Shown here: piece after piece, positions 1-6,983 of the stretch
How the letters are laid out: each line of letters starts with the position of its first letter
Position numbering within the stretch: position 1 is the stretch's first letter
DNA from: Acidimicrobiales bacterium
GTDB lineage: Bacteria > Actinomycetota > Acidimicrobiia > Acidimicrobiales > Aldehydirespiratoraceae
Direction: 5' to 3'
Assembly (NCBI GenBank): GCA_029263215.1
Contig: JAJCXY010000057.1
Location: 1-64,000 of the forward strand
Length of the DNA: 64,000 nucleotides
The notes under the pieces: model-generated
Databases searched by the model: none
Told to the model about the DNA's origin: nothing
What the model saw: only the letters and a program-made list of their open reading frames with translations
Translations under genes and position numbers: made by a program

Positions 1-638
1 GTGCTCAGACCGCCGAGCCCTTCTGCCATGTCGTTGCCGAGGGGGACACGGGCGCGGGTGGGCTTCAGCCCGAACAGGCCACAGTTGCTGGCCGGGATGC
101 GAATCGACCCGCCGCTGTCGGTGGCGTGAGCGGCGGGCAACATGCCGGCCGCGACCGCAGCCGCAGACCCGCCACTTGATCCGCCCGCGCTCCTACTGAC
201 GTCGTGGGGGTTGACTGTCGGGCCGAAAAGAGCCGGCGCGGTGCAGACGTTCATTCCCATTTCGGGGGTGTTGGTCTTCCCCAACAGATTGAGGCCGGCC
301 GCTCGGTGGCGCGATATGAGGACACTGTCGGCGGGGGCGATGTTGTCGACGAGGGCACGGGATCCGTTGGTGGCGGCCAGACCCTCCACGTTGGTGCCGA
401 GGTCCTTCACGAGCCAGGGCACGCCGTGCAGGGGGCCATCAGCCAGGCCGCCGGCTTCCGCGGCGGCGGCGCGAGCCCGGTCGAAGTCGGTTGCGATCAC
501 CGCGTTGAGTGCAGGATTGAGCTCCTCGATTCGTGAGATCGCCATTTCCGCGAGCTCGGCGGCGGTGGCCTCGCCATCAGCGACCAGTCGGGCCAGGCCG
601 GTGGCATCATGACTGTCGTAGTCGCCAATCGTGAGCAT
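1..638 (-). CDS. Amidase signature family enzyme, C-terminus beyond window
   Basis: Amidase signature (AS) hydrolase that would cleave an amide with a Ser-cisSer-Lys triad. The translated 212 residues include the conserved catalytic lysine context (VPWLVKDLG, about residue 77), the Gly/Ser-rich signature GGSSGGSA with the nucleophile region, and the following DSGGSIRIPASNCG block. The frame stays open to base 1, so the gene is cut by the window edge and lacks roughly half of a normal 450-residue AS enzyme. ATG at 638 is chosen because family alignments begin with a helix like DYDSHDATGLARLV; the frame is open further upstream. It lies 43 bases downstream of a DMT transporter on the same strand, so the two may be cotranscribed. 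Substrate cannot be told from sequence; GatA is less likely because no gatB/C is near. Confidence 0.85.
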   Translation of the reverse strand, partial: MLTIGDYDSHDATGLARLVADGEATAAELAEMAISRIEELNPALNAVIATDFDRARAAAAEAGGLADGPLHGVPWLVKDLGTNVEGLAATNGSRALVDNIAPADSVLISRHRAAGLNLLGKTNTPEMGMNVCTAPALFGPTVNPHDVSRSAGGSSGGSAAAVAAGMLPAAHATDSGGSIRIPASNCGLFGLKPTRARVPLGNDMAEGLGGLS

Positions 639-681
639 CAGGGCGTCATCGTAGAACGCGATGTCGACCGTGGGCGCATTC

Positions 682-1599
682 TCAGCGCCGGAGAGGTCGG
701 GGGCGTGAGCCGATCCCGGCCTGGCCTGTGATTACGCCACCCAGGGCGAACAGCACTACCGCCATGGCGGTAATCTGGACGACGGTGAGTGGCTCGTCGA
801 GGAAGTACCAGGCGGCCGCGGCCGAGACCACGGGTATGAGCAAGGTGAGGGTCGAGCCGAGCCACAGAGGAATCTGCTGGATCGACCAGTTCATCATCGA
901 GTGGCCGAGCACGCCGGCCCCGAATGCCAGGGCCAGCAGCCGGACCCAACTGTGGCCGGAGGGCCAAGCCATGCTCTGACCGAACGCAAGTGCGATCGGC
1001 ACATTGATGAGCCCCACCCACAGGGCAGCACCGACGGTGTATTCGTTGGAGGTGATCACCCCCTTGGCCTGCTTGGAGAACACGAAGTAGAGGGCCCAGG
1101 CCAGAACCGCTCCCCCTGCCAGAACATCGCCTTCGAGGCTCGTGTCGGCTCCTTCGGCCGATGCGAGCACCGCAACCGTCACCCCGGCAAGGGCGAGCAG
1201 TCCGAATGTGATGTCGCGTCGACGGATCTGTTCGCCGAACACCCGCCAGGCGATGAGGGCCACCGCAACCGGCTGCATCGCCGAGATGACGGTGGCGTTG
1301 GCGATGCTGGTGAGCTTGATCGCGGAGAAGAACAAGGCCACGTCGGCGCCCAACGCGATCCCACCCCACATGGAACTTCGCATCACGTGGAGGGTGATGG
1401 GGGAGCCGCGAAGCATCATCAGCAGGCCGACGATCACGCCGTAGATGGCGAAGCGGTAGGCACCGATGGCTACACCGCCCATGTCGATGTCCTTGGCGAC
1501 GACCCCGGCGAGCCCCCAGGAACTCACCGCGATGACTCCGGCCAGCACTCCGACCCGACTCACCGTCTCATCGCTCGACTCGACGGGGTTGGCGGGCAT
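682..1599 (-). CDS. EamA/DMT-family transporter
   Basis: A 305-residue polytopic membrane protein of the drug/metabolite transporter superfamily. It shows two homologous EamA halves (about residues 17-145 and 160-293), each with five hydrophobic segments, and the typical first-helix motif SSWGLAGVVAK followed by a short loop and R at the start of the third segment (GAYRFAIYG). Such proteins export amino acids, purines or other small metabolites by proton or solute coupling; the substrate is not predictable here. The gene starts with ATG at 1599 and is followed by the amidase 43 bases later, so the pair could handle a common amide or amino acid derivative, which is inference only. Confidence 0.85.
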   Translation of the reverse strand: MPANPVESSDETVSRVGVLAGVIAVSSWGLAGVVAKDIDMGGVAIGAYRFAIYGVIVGLLMMLRGSPITLHVMRSSMWGGIALGADVALFFSAIKLTSIANATVISAMQPVAVALIAWRVFGEQIRRRDITFGLLALAGVTVAVLASAEGADTSLEGDVLAGGAVLAWALYFVFSKQAKGVITSNEYTVGAALWVGLINVPIALAFGQSMAWPSGHSWVRLLALAFGAGVLGHSMMNWSIQQIPLWLGSTLTLLIPVVSAAAAWYFLDEPLTVVQITAMAVVLFALGGVITGQAGIGSRPRPLRR

Positions 1600-1678
1600 T
1601 CGGGCACGCTATCGGTCGCCTGCTCTGGCTAGCGCCCTCCGGCGCGGTGGAGGTGCCGCGCGTTCTAGGGTTCAGGGT

Positions 1679-2425
1679 GTGACCGACTGGTTCGACCCGC
1701 TTGGGCTTCGAGGTGTTGCCGACCGGATCTTCACCTCCGCGGCCCGAACGCTGGTGGGTCGGCGGGTGGAACTCGACGCGCCCACGCCGATGATCGCCAC
1801 CATCGCGCAAGTCCACGAGGCATCGCCGGCGGTCAACGTGAGTGCAGCTCTCAACGCCCAGGTGGGCCTGTGGCGCCGGCTCGATCTGGTTTTGGAGCGA
1901 GTGGAGGTCGACGATCGCCCCCTGCATCGGGTGAAGGTAGTCGCCGAAGATGTCAGGGTGATCGACGCTCTCCCCCAACGGATGGGGGCTAAGCAGATCG
2001 ATCTCGAGTTGGAAGCGCGGCCCGATCAACTGGATGGGTGGGTCGAGGCCTTGGCCCCGGGTGCGGCGGCGTGGGTCGAGGAGCGACGGCTGATCGCTCG
2101 ACATCCCCGGTTTGCAAGATGGGGGGAGCTGATCCTGGAACCCTGGGTGAGCGGTCGTACGATCGGCGTCGACGCGGTTTCGGTGCGTACCCGCGGGCGT
2201 GAGGTCCTGCTGCCCAAGCGGCTCAGGCGCACATTCGAAAAAGAGCTGGCGTGGCTTCCCGAGAGGACGACCCTGAAGGAGGTCGACCTCACTGCCGATG
2301 GCGGTGTCCGACTCAGGGCCACCGTCGAGAAGTTCGACGTGCCGATCGACGTTCCTCGCCTGCTGGCCGATCTCAGCGCCCGAAGCACGAAGCTCGCGGT
2401 GAAGGTGATGACCCTTCAACTCTGA
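1679..2425 (+). CDS. Conserved hypothetical protein, possible DUF2993/LmeA-like
   Basis: A 248-residue soluble protein with no clear catalytic motif. The frame is open from 1466, but the upstream part is the reverse complement of the transporter gene and is compositionally unlike a protein start; GTG at 1679 (VTDWFDPLGLRGVADRI) is the first start outside that gene. The body alternates beta-rich segments with many Val/Leu/Arg residues, such as ELEARPDQLDGW and LRATVEKFDVPID, which resembles lipid-binding DUF2993/LmeA proteins of actinobacteria. No signal peptide is seen, unlike LmeA. The family call is weak; the gene itself is well supported by length and codon pattern. It converges on the XRE regulator with only six bases between stops. 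Confidence 0.6.
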   Translation: MTDWFDPLGLRGVADRIFTSAARTLVGRRVELDAPTPMIATIAQVHEASPAVNVSAALNAQVGLWRRLDLVLERVEVDDRPLHRVKVVAEDVRVIDALPQRMGAKQIDLELEARPDQLDGWVEALAPGAAAWVEERRLIARHPRFARWGELILEPWVSGRTIGVDAVSVRTRGREVLLPKRLRRTFEKELAWLPERTTLKEVDLTADGGVRLRATVEKFDVPIDVPRLLADLSARSTKLAVKVMTLQL

Positions 2426-2431
2426 GTGGGG

Positions 2432-2788
2432 TCAGGTGGCGTCGTTCTCCGCTAGGAACGATTCGTAGATCCGGATCAGCACCTGGCGCTGGTCGACGGT
2501 GAGGTCGTGTTGGGCGCGGATTGTGGCCATCAGATCGGAGTCGGGTTCTTCGTCGAGGATGCCGGCGCGCACGTAGAGAGACTCTGCCGATACCTCGAGG
2601 GCTCGGGCCAACTGCTGGAGGATCTCCGCGCTGGGTCGCTTGAGACCGCGTTCTATCTGGCTCAGATAGGGGTTGGAGACACCGGCTAGGTCGGCGAGCT
2701 TGCGAACGCTCAACTCGGCCTGGCGGCGTTGCTCACGAATGTGGGCCCCGAGATCGCGGAGTACATCGCGTGGATCTGTGGTCATCAT
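2432..2788 (-). CDS. XRE-family HTH transcriptional regulator
   Basis: A 118-residue DNA-binding protein. A Cro/C1-type helix-turn-helix occupies about residues 10-65, with the typical LAGVSNPYLSQIERGLKRPS recognition-helix region, followed by a short acidic C-terminal tail. The frame extends upstream to 2932 but that part is Arg/Pro-rich noise; tandem ATG codons at 2788/2785 are the sensible start. It is the downstream gene of a HbhA-like Lys/Ala-tailed protein. In Mycobacterium tuberculosis an XRE regulator (Rv0474) is likewise next to hbhA (Rv0475), so the pairing is probably an old actinobacterial arrangement. Two similar palindromes upstream of the partner gene (3258-3273 and 3309-3324) are candidate operators. 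Confidence 0.85.
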   Translation of the reverse strand: MMTTDPRDVLRDLGAHIREQRRQAELSVRKLADLAGVSNPYLSQIERGLKRPSAEILQQLARALEVSAESLYVRAGILDEEPDSDLMATIRAQHDLTVDQRQVLIRIYESFLAENDAT

Positions 2789-2858
2789 GCAACCCCGAAC
2801 GCGCCCCGGCCGAGCCGTGTGACACGGCCCGGCCGGGGGGGTTTGGGGGGACTTGTGA

Positions 2859-3206
2859 TCACGCCTTGGCTTCGGCGGACTTCTTCGTTGTGGTCTTCTT
2901 GGCGGCGGCCTTCTTGGCCGGCTTGGGAGCATCGATACCGATGAAGTCCCATGCTGCGGTGCGACCGGTGGTGATGACGTCGGCGATGGGGTCGGGGAGG
3001 TTGCCGACGAACTTCACGGCGCGGGGCTCGGTGCGACCACGGAACTCGGTGAGGGCCTCGGTGGCCTTCGTGCGAGCGACGCCGGCGTGCTCGCCGACGA
3101 ACTTCGGGCTGGGGATCTCGCGGCCGAGGATGGCATCGGAAACGAGGAGGTTGACGCCGGCGCCGGTGTAGGCGGCGGACTTGACCTGTTCGAGAATTGC
3201 GGGCAT
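2859..3206 (-). CDS. HbhA-like small protein with Lys/Ala-rich tail
   Basis: A 115-residue protein starting MPAILEQV. Residues 1-95 are mostly helical with few hydrophobic clusters. The last 20 residues are a run of Lys, Ala and Thr (PAKKAAAKKTTTKK) preceded by WDFIGIDAP, closely echoing the end of mycobacterial heparin-binding hemagglutinin (KLVGIELPKKAAPAKKA), but the long coiled coil of HbhA is missing. Such tails bind DNA, RNA, heparin or polyanionic envelope polymers; which applies here is unknown. ATG at 3206 is chosen over the longer frame because the upstream codons cross the AT-richer promoter region. The gene precedes the XRE regulator in the same direction and has two palindromic operator candidates in front. 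HbhA homology is an inference from tail and neighbour. Confidence 0.75.
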   Translation of the reverse strand: MPAILEQVKSAAYTGAGVNLLVSDAILGREIPSPKFVGEHAGVARTKATEALTEFRGRTEPRAVKFVGNLPDPIADVITTGRTAAWDFIGIDAPKPAKKAAAKKTTTKKSAEAKA

Positions 3207-3257
3207 TGCTGACTCCAATGAGATTTGGGGGAGATGCGCACTCAAGGTGCTTGCACT

Positions 3258-3324
3258 GCTTACAATAGTTAGCGCGCCGAAGGAATGCAACCACTTGTGT
3301 GCGAAATTGCTAACAAAAGTTTGC
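3258..3324. promoter_or_regulatory. Twin palindromic operators between divergent genes
   Basis: Two near-palindromes of identical design occupy the AT-richer gap between the HbhA-like gene and the phosphoribosyltransferase gene: GCTTAC-AATA-GTTAGC at 3258-3273 and GCTAAC-AAAA-GTTTGC at 3309-3324. Each has 6-base half sites, one mismatch and a 4-base A/T spacer, and their starts lie 51 bp apart, about five helical turns, so both face the same side of the DNA. This is seen directly. That the XRE regulator two genes away binds them is inference from proximity. Confidence 0.6.
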
Positions 3325-3352
3325 AGCCCATCATGACTGAGAGGGACGAGTA

Positions 3353-3877
3353 GTGACGGTGGTGATCCATGCCATGGGCGACCACTGGCACCCCGACGGT
3401 CCCGAGCGCACGCCGCTCGGGACATTGGTGGCCCGAGCCAAGGATGGTCGAGAGCGCGACGCCATCGTGAAGTTGGCCGGTCTGGTCGGACCCTGGGCCA
3501 GCTCCCTCGATCTACCCGACGACGCGATCGTCACCGCCGTCGCCCCCAACCCCCAACGCGACGATCACCTGGCCGAAGAACTGGCTGTGGCGGTGGCCGC
3601 CGCGCTCGAGAGCCCACTCGCACTCGACCTCGTCGTGCGTCGATACCCCACCTCCCGACTCAGGGACACCGAGCCGGCGCAGCGACCCGCCCTCGCTGAA
3701 GCCGCCGGCTATCTGATCGACCCCGCAGTGGCAGGGCGAGCTGTGGTGCTGGTCGACGACGTCGTTCTCACCGAGACCACGATCAGCCACATCGCCGGTC
3801 TCCTCAGAGAAGCGGGCGCTTCTGATGTGGTCGGACTGGTGGCCACCCGCACGCGTCGACGTCGCGACCCGTCCTAG
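3353..3877 (+). CDS. Phosphoribosyltransferase-domain protein
   Basis: A 174-residue type I phosphoribosyltransferase-fold protein. The PRPP-binding loop reads VVLVDDVVLTETT (about residues 131-143): the two acidic residues are present but the usual small/Gly residue after the first Thr is replaced by Glu. Earlier segments DAIVTAVAPNP and LALDLVVRRYPTSR fit the ComF-like branch, in which a zinc finger at the N-terminus is often present; none is visible here. GTG at 3353 follows a GAGGGACGAG stretch that can act as ribosome binding site. The gene is divergent from the HbhA-like gene and its last four bases overlap the convergent small membrane protein. Role unknown: nucleotide salvage or competence-related is possible. 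Confidence 0.75.
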   Translation: MTVVIHAMGDHWHPDGPERTPLGTLVARAKDGRERDAIVKLAGLVGPWASSLDLPDDAIVTAVAPNPQRDDHLAEELAVAVAAALESPLALDLVVRRYPTSRLRDTEPAQRPALAEAAGYLIDPAVAGRAVVLVDDVVLTETTISHIAGLLREAGASDVVGLVATRTRRRRDPS

Positions 3878-4233
3878 TCGTCTGCTTCTTCGACTCGATC
3901 GAGTTCAGCGAGCAGGGCGTCGGCAAGCCGGGTTATCGAATCCGGGGCTTCCACCTGGGGCATGATCCTCACTTCCGAGACGATCACCGCGATGTCGCCT
4001 GCCTCGGCGAGAACCTCGAACAGGGCGTCCCTCGCGTGGGCGCTCGGGAGCTCGCCCGAAACGATCACCGCGCTGCCATCGGCGGAGGTGATTGCTGTCA
4101 TCGGGCCGACTCGCGGCGCTGGGTCGTCGGCCAACGCCCAGGAGGCGAAAACCGCGAAACCGATCAGCATGGCGGAGGCCGTTATAGCGGCGGTGGGCCC
4201 CCTGGACGAGAGGCGCGTACCCAGCTTCACCAT
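3874..4233 (-). CDS. Small membrane-anchored hypothetical protein
   Basis: A 119-residue protein with one N-terminal hydrophobic segment (about residues 14-35, AAITASAMLIGFAVFASWAL) and an exported acidic domain of about 80 residues. The outer part has a beta-alpha-beta feel (AVIVSGELPSAHARDALFEV) reminiscent of BON or OmpA-like periplasmic modules, without a decisive motif. It starts 17 bases after the stop of the DsbA-like selenoprotein gene and is likely cotranscribed with it. An envelope role next to a thiol oxidoreductase is possible but unproven. Confidence 0.65.
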   Translation of the reverse strand: MVKLGTRLSSRGPTAAITASAMLIGFAVFASWALADDPAPRVGPMTAITSADGSAVIVSGELPSAHARDALFEVLAEAGDIAVIVSEVRIMPQVEAPDSITRLADALLAELDRVEEADD

Positions 4234-4250
4234 GGACCTGAAGCTAGTGG

Positions 4251-4883
4251 TCAGGCCTCGGCGGAACGGCGATCGATGAGGCGGTTTATCCAGGTCTCGT
4301 AGGTGGCCACATCCTGAGCCCCCTGCACGGGGAGCACGTCGTCGAGCACGATCGTCGGCACTGCCGTCACTCCATTTTGGATCGCCGAGTTGTGCTCGTC
4401 GATCACCACCGTGGCCAGAGACCGTTCCTGCTCTCTCGCCACCGACACGAAGTCGTGGCGGTCGACCCCCACCTCGTCGGCCAGCTCACCGAGAACGCCC
4501 CAGTCGGAGATCGTGCGATTCTCGGTGAAGTACGCGCCGAGCAGGCGGCGGTGGAAGGCATCGGCCGCATCGGGCGCGAATCCGGCCATGGCCTTGGCCG
4601 CGATGTGGGCTGGAAGGCTGCCCGTCGGCGCCGGATTGTTGGTGGCCCAGGTTCGGAAATCGGCTTCGGGCTCGAGCGAGGCGGGCCTCAGCCACGACTG
4701 GGTGTAGGCGACGAACTCCTCCTGGTCGCGTTCCTTCGTCTCGGGCCGGAGCAGGAAGGCCTTCCACTCGATCTGGATGCGGTCGCCGAAGCGGCGGGCC
4801 AACTCGTCGACACGCACGGTGCCGACGTAACACCACGGTCAGAGAAAGTCGGACCAGACGGTGAGTCGTACGGGATCATCCAC
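4251..4883 (-). CDS. DsbA/FrnE-family oxidoreductase, selenoprotein (in-frame UGA)
   Basis: A 210-residue thioredoxin-fold dithiol oxidoreductase of the FrnE/2-hydroxychromene-2-carboxylate isomerase branch. Translation from GTG at 4883 gives an N-terminal strand (LTVWSDFL), then an in-frame UGA at 4841-4839 as codon 15, then PWCYVG. The family motif here is SDxxCPWCYVG, so UGA replaces the first, nucleophilic Cys of CPWC and should encode selenocysteine: U15-P-W-C18. The rest is a full-length helical insertion and C-terminal thioredoxin half with the cis-Pro loop TAVPTIV. GTG 4883 is the only start, because an in-frame TAG lies nine bases upstream of it. A hairpin 11 bases after the UGA fits a SECIS. 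The gene follows a MocR regulator by 41 bases. No signal peptide, so cytoplasmic. Pseudogene or sequencing error is the alternative, made unlikely by two other such genes here. Confidence 0.9.
4805..4827 (-). promoter_or_regulatory. Candidate bacterial SECIS in dsbA-like gene
   Basis: On the coding strand the hairpin starts 11 nt after the UGA. Arms CGTCGGCAC and GTGTCGACG pair over 9 bp (one G-U), closing a 5-nt loop CGUGC whose G lies 22 nt after the UGA. Placement and a small GU-containing apical loop match known bacterial SECIS elements, which are read by SelB inside the coding region. Folding was done by eye. Confidence 0.75.
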
Positions 4884-4924
4884 GGGCGGACCCTACCGCG
4901 CCGGTGATCGCTACTTCTGCTCTG

Positions 4925-6232
4925 TCAGATGCGGGGTGCCATCGCCGACCCGCGAAGGTGCTCGATGAGCGTGCCGGCCAGTTCGTCGATCTGGGCATCG
5001 GACAGCATCGTGATGGTGATGCGCACCGCGGCAGGAGAACTGATGCGATAGGAGTCGCCACCACGGATCGCATAGCCGGCGACGCGAGCGGCTTCGATTG
5101 CGGCTTGCTCGTCGCTGACGGGGATCCATACGTTGAGCCCGGATGGTCCAGTGGACTCAACGCCGCCGAGTGCGAGGGCGTCGATCATTCGACGCCGACT
5201 CCGGGCGTACTGCACAGCTGCCCGGTCGACTCGTTGGGTGGAGGCGCGGTCGCTGAGGAGCTGGGCTGTGGCCCGTTGGAGAATGTGGCTGACCCATCCC
5301 GCGGATGTGCTCACCGCCACCTCGATGCGGTCGATCGTGGTGCGGTCGCCCCCAACCAGGGCGAGTCGAAGGTCGGGGCCGTGAGATTTTCCGAGTGAGC
5401 GAATCGCCGCCCAGCGGGGACCAGGCGGAGTGATGGCGATGGCTTCGACCCCCGACACGGGCCCGGCATGGTCGTCTTGGATGACCATGATGTCGGGGTG
5501 GCCGGCAAGAACGCGACTCAGCGCCGCGGCACGGTCGGCGGTGAGAGCGGCCCCGGTGGGGTTCTGGGCTCGGGGCGTGATCACCATCGCCCTGATTCCG
5601 GCCTTGACTGCGATGGCGAGGGAATCGGGGACCATCCCTTCGTCGTCGACTCTGACCGAGACGAGCTCCATACCTGCTCGGCGTCCGAGTTGGTGCACGG
5701 GGATGTGGCCCGGATCCTCGACCGCGAGTCGGTCGCCCAGACGGAACTGCTCGGCGGCGATGATCAACTCGACCGCATGCATGGCTCCCGAGGTGACGGT
5801 GAAGCTGTCGACCTCCAGGTCACCTTCGCTGAGGAGGGGTGCGGCAGCCCGCGCGAGATCGGGGTGGAGGAGGGGGTCGCCGTAGCGAGCCTGGGGCATG
5901 GGTTCGAGCTCACGGAATGCGATCTCCAGCGGGGTGAGCGCGGCGGGGTCGGGGTTGCCCGACATGGCGTCGACGATCGTGTCGGGGATCGCAGGGGCGC
6001 GTCCGGCCTCGGTCGATGGGCGTGGTGCCACCCGTGTGCCCTGCCTCCCTCGACCCAACACGAGGCCCCGTTCCCTGAGGCGGCGGTACGCGGCGGCCAC
6101 CGTTGTGGGCGAGACGCCCAGCGCCTCGGCTTGGTGGCGGACCGACGGTAAGCGATCACCCGTGTCGAGCACTCCGGCGCCGATGTCGTCTTCGATCCGC
6201 CGGGCGATCTCGGTTGCGGTCGATCCGTTCAT
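4925..6232 (-). CDS. MocR/PdxR-like GntR-aminotransferase fusion regulator
   Basis: A 435-residue transcription factor of the MocR subfamily. Residues 1-70 form a GntR-type winged helix (GDRLPSVRHQAEALGVSPTTVAAAYRRL); after a linker, residues about 110-430 are a type I aminotransferase domain with the PLP-lysine region SLGKSHGPDLRLALVGG. MocR regulators sense PLP or PLP-amino acid adducts and usually bind direct repeats in front of a divergent target. Here the divergent neighbour is a pyridoxamine phosphate oxidase-like gene with only 19 bases between start codons, and a direct repeat lies in that gap. That makes vitamin B6 homeostasis the likely theme, though PdxR proper controls pdxST and none is near. 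The DsbA-like selenoprotein gene follows 41 bases downstream and may be under the same control. Confidence 0.9.
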   Translation of the reverse strand: MNGSTATEIARRIEDDIGAGVLDTGDRLPSVRHQAEALGVSPTTVAAAYRRLRERGLVLGRGRQGTRVAPRPSTEAGRAPAIPDTIVDAMSGNPDPAALTPLEIAFRELEPMPQARYGDPLLHPDLARAAAPLLSEGDLEVDSFTVTSGAMHAVELIIAAEQFRLGDRLAVEDPGHIPVHQLGRRAGMELVSVRVDDEGMVPDSLAIAVKAGIRAMVITPRAQNPTGAALTADRAAALSRVLAGHPDIMVIQDDHAGPVSGVEAIAITPPGPRWAAIRSLGKSHGPDLRLALVGGDRTTIDRIEVAVSTSAGWVSHILQRATAQLLSDRASTQRVDRAAVQYARSRRRMIDALALGGVESTGPSGLNVWIPVSDEQAAIEAARVAGYAIRGGDSYRISSPAAVRITITMLSDAQIDELAGTLIEHLRGSAMAPRI

Positions 6233-6233
6233 T

Positions 6234-6267
6234 CCGATAATGTAACAGCTTATGACCGATAATGTAC
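6234..6267. promoter_or_regulatory. Direct repeat operator and overlapping divergent promoters
   Basis: The 11-mer CCGATAATGTA occurs twice, at 6234-6244 and 6256-6266, 22 bp apart (two helical turns), spanning the gap between the divergent MocR and PNPOx-like genes and entering the first codons of the latter. Inside the first copy, TAATGT sits about 8 bases before the rightward ATG and TACATT about 6 bases before the leftward ATG, so both genes may be leaderless with -10 elements inside the operator. MocR regulators are known to bind direct repeats. Confidence 0.6.
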
Positions 6268-6935
6268 TGGAACAATCCTCCCCAAATGTTCCTCCTTCGG
6301 AGGAAGTATGGGTCCGGCGAGCCAGCGAGCGGGCCAGCTACGACGCCGACGCCGTCAATGAGGTCGTCGATTCGGCCGTCGTCGCCCACGTGGGTACCGT
6401 TCGCGACGGAAAGCCCGTCGTGATCCCCATGTTCGTCGTGCGCGATGGCGACCACCTTCTTCTCCACGGCGCGCCTGCCGCCGGCGTGATCAGGCGAGGC
6501 AAGGGAGTAGATGTCTGCGTCACCATGACCCTGCTCGACGGACTCGTCCTCGCTCGGTCCGGCTTCCACCACTCCCTCAACTACCGATCCGCAGTCGTCA
6601 TCGGCGTGGCCGAACCCGTGGAGGGTGAGGTCGAGAAGGAGCAGGCTCTCGAACTGTTCATGGAGCGACTCGTTCCCACTCGCCAAGCAGATCTCCGACC
6701 CACCACCGAGAAGGAGATACGGGGAACCGGCGTTCTGAAGGTCTCGCTTGCCCAGGCCTCGGTGAAGGTCCGGTCGGGTCCTCCCGTCGACGACGAGGAA
6801 GACTACGAGCACGGCATGTGGGCCGGAGTGGTGCCGGTAACCACGACATTCGGTGAGCCGGAGGCCGACCCCCGACTCAACGACGGCATCGAACTCCCCG
6901 CCAACGTCCGAGCGATCGTGGGCCGCGTGCTCTAA
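6252..6935 (+). CDS. Pyridoxamine 5'-phosphate oxidase-like flavoprotein
   Basis: A 227-residue protein of the PNPOx-like split-barrel family (Pyridox_oxase_2). The strand VAHVGTVRDGKPVVIPMFVV, the LLLHGAPAAGVIRRGKGVDVCVTMT block and the later SAVVIGVAEPV match this family, which binds FMN or F420 or, in NimA-like members, haem. A C-terminal extension follows the barrel. ATG 6252 is the only good in-frame start and has no Shine-Dalgarno sequence, consistent with a leaderless transcript from the operator described at 6234-6267. Divergence from a MocR/PdxR-type regulator suggests it is the regulated target. True PNPOx activity is uncertain, since this subfamily differs from PdxH. Confidence 0.85.
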   Translation: MTDNVLEQSSPNVPPSEEVWVRRASERASYDADAVNEVVDSAVVAHVGTVRDGKPVVIPMFVVRDGDHLLLHGAPAAGVIRRGKGVDVCVTMTLLDGLVLARSGFHHSLNYRSAVVIGVAEPVEGEVEKEQALELFMERLVPTRQADLRPTTEKEIRGTGVLKVSLAQASVKVRSGPPVDDEEDYEHGMWAGVVPVTTTFGEPEADPRLNDGIELPANVRAIVGRVL

Positions 6936-6983
6936 CCGCCTCAATCGGCCGCGCGGCTAGTCGCCGCGTGGCAGGGTGTCGAC

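Noticed and set aside
1-638. Amidase as a broken gene
   Set aside because: It simply runs off the window edge; all visible motifs are intact.
901-1632. 243-codon ORF opposite the DMT transporter
   Set aside because: Composition is His/Gly/Asp-rich without family features; it mirrors the transporter.
4839-4841. UGA in the DsbA-like gene as frameshift, pseudogene or sequencing error
   Set aside because: Two other genes in the window have UGA at exact active-site positions, each with a suitably spaced hairpin, and the reading frames and lengths are otherwise normal.
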